Source of the DNA: CAIUMH01 sp963758555
GTDB lineage: Bacteria; Actinomycetota; Acidimicrobiia; Acidimicrobiales; RAAP-2
DNA length: 64,000 nucleotides
Assembly: GCA_963758555.1 (NCBI GenBank)
Contig: CAVWVW010000003.1
Coordinates: forward strand, 1,984,001 to 2,048,000
Reading direction: 5' to 3'
Position numbers and translations under genes: made by a program. Each line of letters opens with the position of its first letter. The first letter of the stretch is position 1. The notes under the pieces are model-generated. The model was given only the letters and a program-made list of their open reading frames with translations, did not search any database and had not been told where the DNA came from. Of the stretch, positions 61,955-64,000 are shown piece after piece.

Positions 61955-64000
61955 TCAGCTGCCGTCGGCCTCGGTGGTCGGACCGGCGACGAGCTCGTAG
62001 TCAGGGTTGAGCACCGCCAGCTGTGAGTGCCACGAGCCGACCATGCCCTCGAGGACGAGCCGAGCCCCGGGCACGATGCCCGGGACCACCGGGCGACCTT
62101 GGAACACGACGAGGAGGCTGCCGGTGCCGTCAGAGACGGTGCACTCGAGGTTGGACGCGCCTGGGCCCGATTGGACGCGCACGGACTTCACCCGACCAGC
62201 GACCTTGGCGCGCTGGCGCCACTCGATCCCGCTGATGGCTCTCGCACCCACGCCCCGCTGGGCCAGCCGGAGGTCGGCAGGCAGCAGGCGGTCGCCGTCA
62301 GCCTTCTTGGATCGACCGGGGTGGCGACCCTGTGCCTTGGCCTCTTCCTCCCGTGCCTCCTTGACCACCTCTTCGATCGCCTGGCCTCGCTGGAGATCAG
62401 TCAGGTTGTAGGGGACGATGGTGGCGGAGACGTGGGGGACCACGGCGACGGCCGAGGCGATCGCATCAGCGGTTCGGTCATGGAGGATCCTGGCCAGGCG
62501 CGTGCTGAACGATCGTCGGGGCAAGAGAATGGTGCACTCCGTGGTGCGGTCGGCCACGATCTCTGCGACCAGCTCGAGAGACGCTCGCTCGAGTCGGCGG
62601 TCCGGGCACTCGATGATGTCGAGCGGGAGCCAGCGCGGTCCCACCTCCGCCCAGCGAGCGTTGAGCTCCTTGGTGACCTCCGGGTCGATGTCGAAGTGCA
62701 CGGCTCGCGTGTGCTGCGAGAGGGTCCTCGCGTAGTCGACGGCTCGAGCCGCCGAGAGGTCGTACGAGTCGACGAGCACCACGGCGACGTGGTGGCGCAG
62801 CGTCCGGGCCGCTTCCCCGGGCGCCGCGGCCCGCAGCGCCTCGTCCTCGGTCGCGTACTGCTTGTGCAGGTGGACCAGGCCCCAGTACATCAGCGGGCCG
62901 ATCACGGCGATCAGCCAGGCGCCCTCGCGGAACTTTGCGATGAGGAAGATCAGCACGACGATCAGCGAGATCCCTCCCGAGATGCCGTTGACGATCACGC
63001 CCTTTCGCCACTTGCCCTCTCGGTGGTCGAGATGGTGTTTGACCATCCCCGCTCCGGCCATGGTGAAGCCGGTGAACACGCCGATGGCGTAGAGGGAGAC
63101 CAGGCCATTGACCTGTGCGTTGTAGATGAGGATCAGCGCCAGCGCCACCGCGCCGAGCAAGAGGATGCCGTTGGAGAACGCCAGGCGGTGGCCTCGCTTG
63201 GTGAGCTGGCGGGGTAAGAAGCGGTCCCCTGCCACGTAGCTCGCCAAGAAGGGGAAGCCGTTGAAGGAGGTGTTGCCTCCGGTGTAGAGGATGGCCACGG
63301 TGAAGAACTGCACAGCCAAGAACGCCGCGTGCCCGTACGGACCGGTCCCGAAGACCGCCTTGACCTCCTGGCCGACCACCGTGGGCGAGCCTTGTGCGTA
63401 GGGCACCGCATGGGTCCAACGAGCGAGGAGCGAGGTGCCGAGCACCAAGAAGCCGAGGATGCAGCTCATCGCTACGAGGGTCTTGCGAGCGTTGATGCTC
63501 TCGGGCTTCTTGAACGAGGCGACGCCATTGGAGATGGCCTCCAAGCCCGTGAGCGACGAGCCGCCGTTCGCAAAGGCGCGCAGCAAGCTGATGAACGCCA
63601 GCCCATAGAGCCAGCCATCGGTCGAGGTGCCGAAGGTGCCGCCATAGATCTCGCTGTTGGGCGGGATGGGCAGCTGGTGGAGCGTGCCGGCGGCCGCTTG
63701 GACGTAGCCCAGCACGATCACGATGAGCAGGCCGATGGCGTAGGTGTACGTCGGCAGCGCGAAGTACTTGCCGGCCTCGGTGATGCCTCGCAGGTTGCCG
63801 TAGATCAGGATCAGCACGACGGCGACCGTGATCTCGACGGTGGCCCCTCGCAGTCCAGGGAAGGCCGTCGTCAGCGCGGCCGTGCCCGCGGAGCACTGGA
63901 CAGCGACCGTCACCGTGTAGTCGATCAGCAGGGCCACCGCCGCGATCTGGGCGACCTTCGGTCCGAAGTTGTCTCGAGCGACCACGTAGGAGCCACCGGA
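61955..64000 (-). CDS. APC-type amino acid permease fused to a C-terminal OB-fold (5' end beyond window)
   Basis: The gene runs off the right edge; ~680 residues are visible, lacking about the first two helices. Membrane part: IAAVALLIDYTVTVAVQCSA, VEITVAVVLILIYGNLRGIT, FALPTYTYAIGLLIVIVLGY, GGSSLTGLEAISNGVASFKK, FNGFPFLASYVAGDRFLPRQ, NGISGGISLIVVLIFLIAKF, an APC-family permease of the type near potassium-uptake genes. A soluble domain follows (~390-540; HHVAVVLVDSYDLSAARAVD; TILLPRRSFSTRLARILHD). The last ~85 residues form an OB-fold-like unit (RAKVAGRVKSVRVQSGPGAS, LECTVSDGTGSLLVVFQGR, GARLVLEGMVG) resembling the stand-alone nucleic-acid-binding OB proteins of Actinobacteria. Substrate unknown. 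Confidence 0.85.
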   Translation of the reverse strand, partial: SGGSYVVARDNFGPKVAQIAAVALLIDYTVTVAVQCSAGTAALTTAFPGLRGATVEITVAVVLILIYGNLRGITEAGKYFALPTYTYAIGLLIVIVLGYVQAAAGTLHQLPIPPNSEIYGGTFGTSTDGWLYGLAFISLLRAFANGGSSLTGLEAISNGVASFKKPESINARKTLVAMSCILGFLVLGTSLLARWTHAVPYAQGSPTVVGQEVKAVFGTGPYGHAAFLAVQFFTVAILYTGGNTSFNGFPFLASYVAGDRFLPRQLTKRGHRLAFSNGILLLGAVALALILIYNAQVNGLVSLYAIGVFTGFTMAGAGMVKHHLDHREGKWRKGVIVNGISGGISLIVVLIFLIAKFREGAWLIAVIGPLMYWGLVHLHKQYATEDEALRAAAPGEAARTLRHHVAVVLVDSYDLSAARAVDYARTLSQHTRAVHFDIDPEVTKELNARWAEVGPRWLPLDIIECPDRRLERASLELVAEIVADRTTECTILLPRRSFSTRLARILHDRTADAIASAVAVVPHVSATIVPYNLTDLQRGQAIEEVVKEAREEEAKAQGRHPGRSKKADGDRLLPADLRLAQRGVGARAISGIEWRQRAKVAGRVKSVRVQSGPGASNLECTVSDGTGSLLVVFQGRPVVPGIVPGARLVLEGMVGSWHSQLAVLNPDYELVAGPTTEADGS

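Overview
The window is high-G+C bacterial DNA with actinobacterial traits: GTG starts, 4-base ATGA/GTGA gene overlaps, a Lys-rich tail on topoisomerase I, the topA-tmk-holB-tRNA order, an SARP/BTAD-type regulator and an Rv1355c-like E1/nitroreductase protein. Type IV pilus genes next to exopolysaccharide genes would fit Acidimicrobiia or a relative. That placement is inference; no rRNA or marker phylogeny is available here.

Layout. 1-8.0 kb (minus): a type IV pilus operon, pilB, pilC and three minor-pilin-like genes whose C-termini carry Ig/TIG-like extracellular domains. 8.3-22.2 kb: first half of a surface polysaccharide locus (WcaJ-type initiating transferase, two Wzz-like proteins in opposite orientation, O-antigen ligase/polymerase, WecG/TagA transferase, other glycosyltransferases) mixed with a PAS-GGDEF protein and two further sensor-like genes. 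22.3-31.3 kb: a hexapeptide acyltransferase and two large secreted repeat proteins, one with eight near-identical 261-bp repeats and a lectin-like C-terminus, one a metallophosphatase with a 1,191-bp internal duplication. 31.6-42.4 kb: polysaccharide deacetylase, further glycosyltransferases, an ABC exporter pair (Wzm/Wzt), a Wzx flippase, and an odd pair of nucleotidyltransferase and 2H phosphoesterase. 42.5-52.7 kb (minus): a c-di-GMP-associated block of GGDEF-EAL enzyme, three-domain E1-like/nitroreductase protein, small unknown protein, degenerate-GGDEF protein and a very large AAA/TPR/BTAD regulator. From memory this resembles the mycobacterial Rv1354c-Rv1358 neighbourhood. 53.0-64 kb: VOC protein, aldo/keto reductase, tRNA-Thr(CGU), holB, tmk, topA, a strong hairpin, hppA, and an APC-type permease fused to an OB-fold, cut by the window edge.

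How they may work together: pili, exopolysaccharide and repeat-rich secreted proteins are the components of a surface-attachment or biofilm programme. Active and degenerate c-di-GMP proteins sit inside and beside it and are obvious candidates to control it.

Caution: many genes between 0 and 21 kb, and one at 36.9 kb, are interrupted by frameshifts although both sides still encode conserved protein. pilC alone needs at least five. Most genes to the right are intact. This looks more like base-level indel error in the assembly than gene decay, so boundaries in the left third are approximate.
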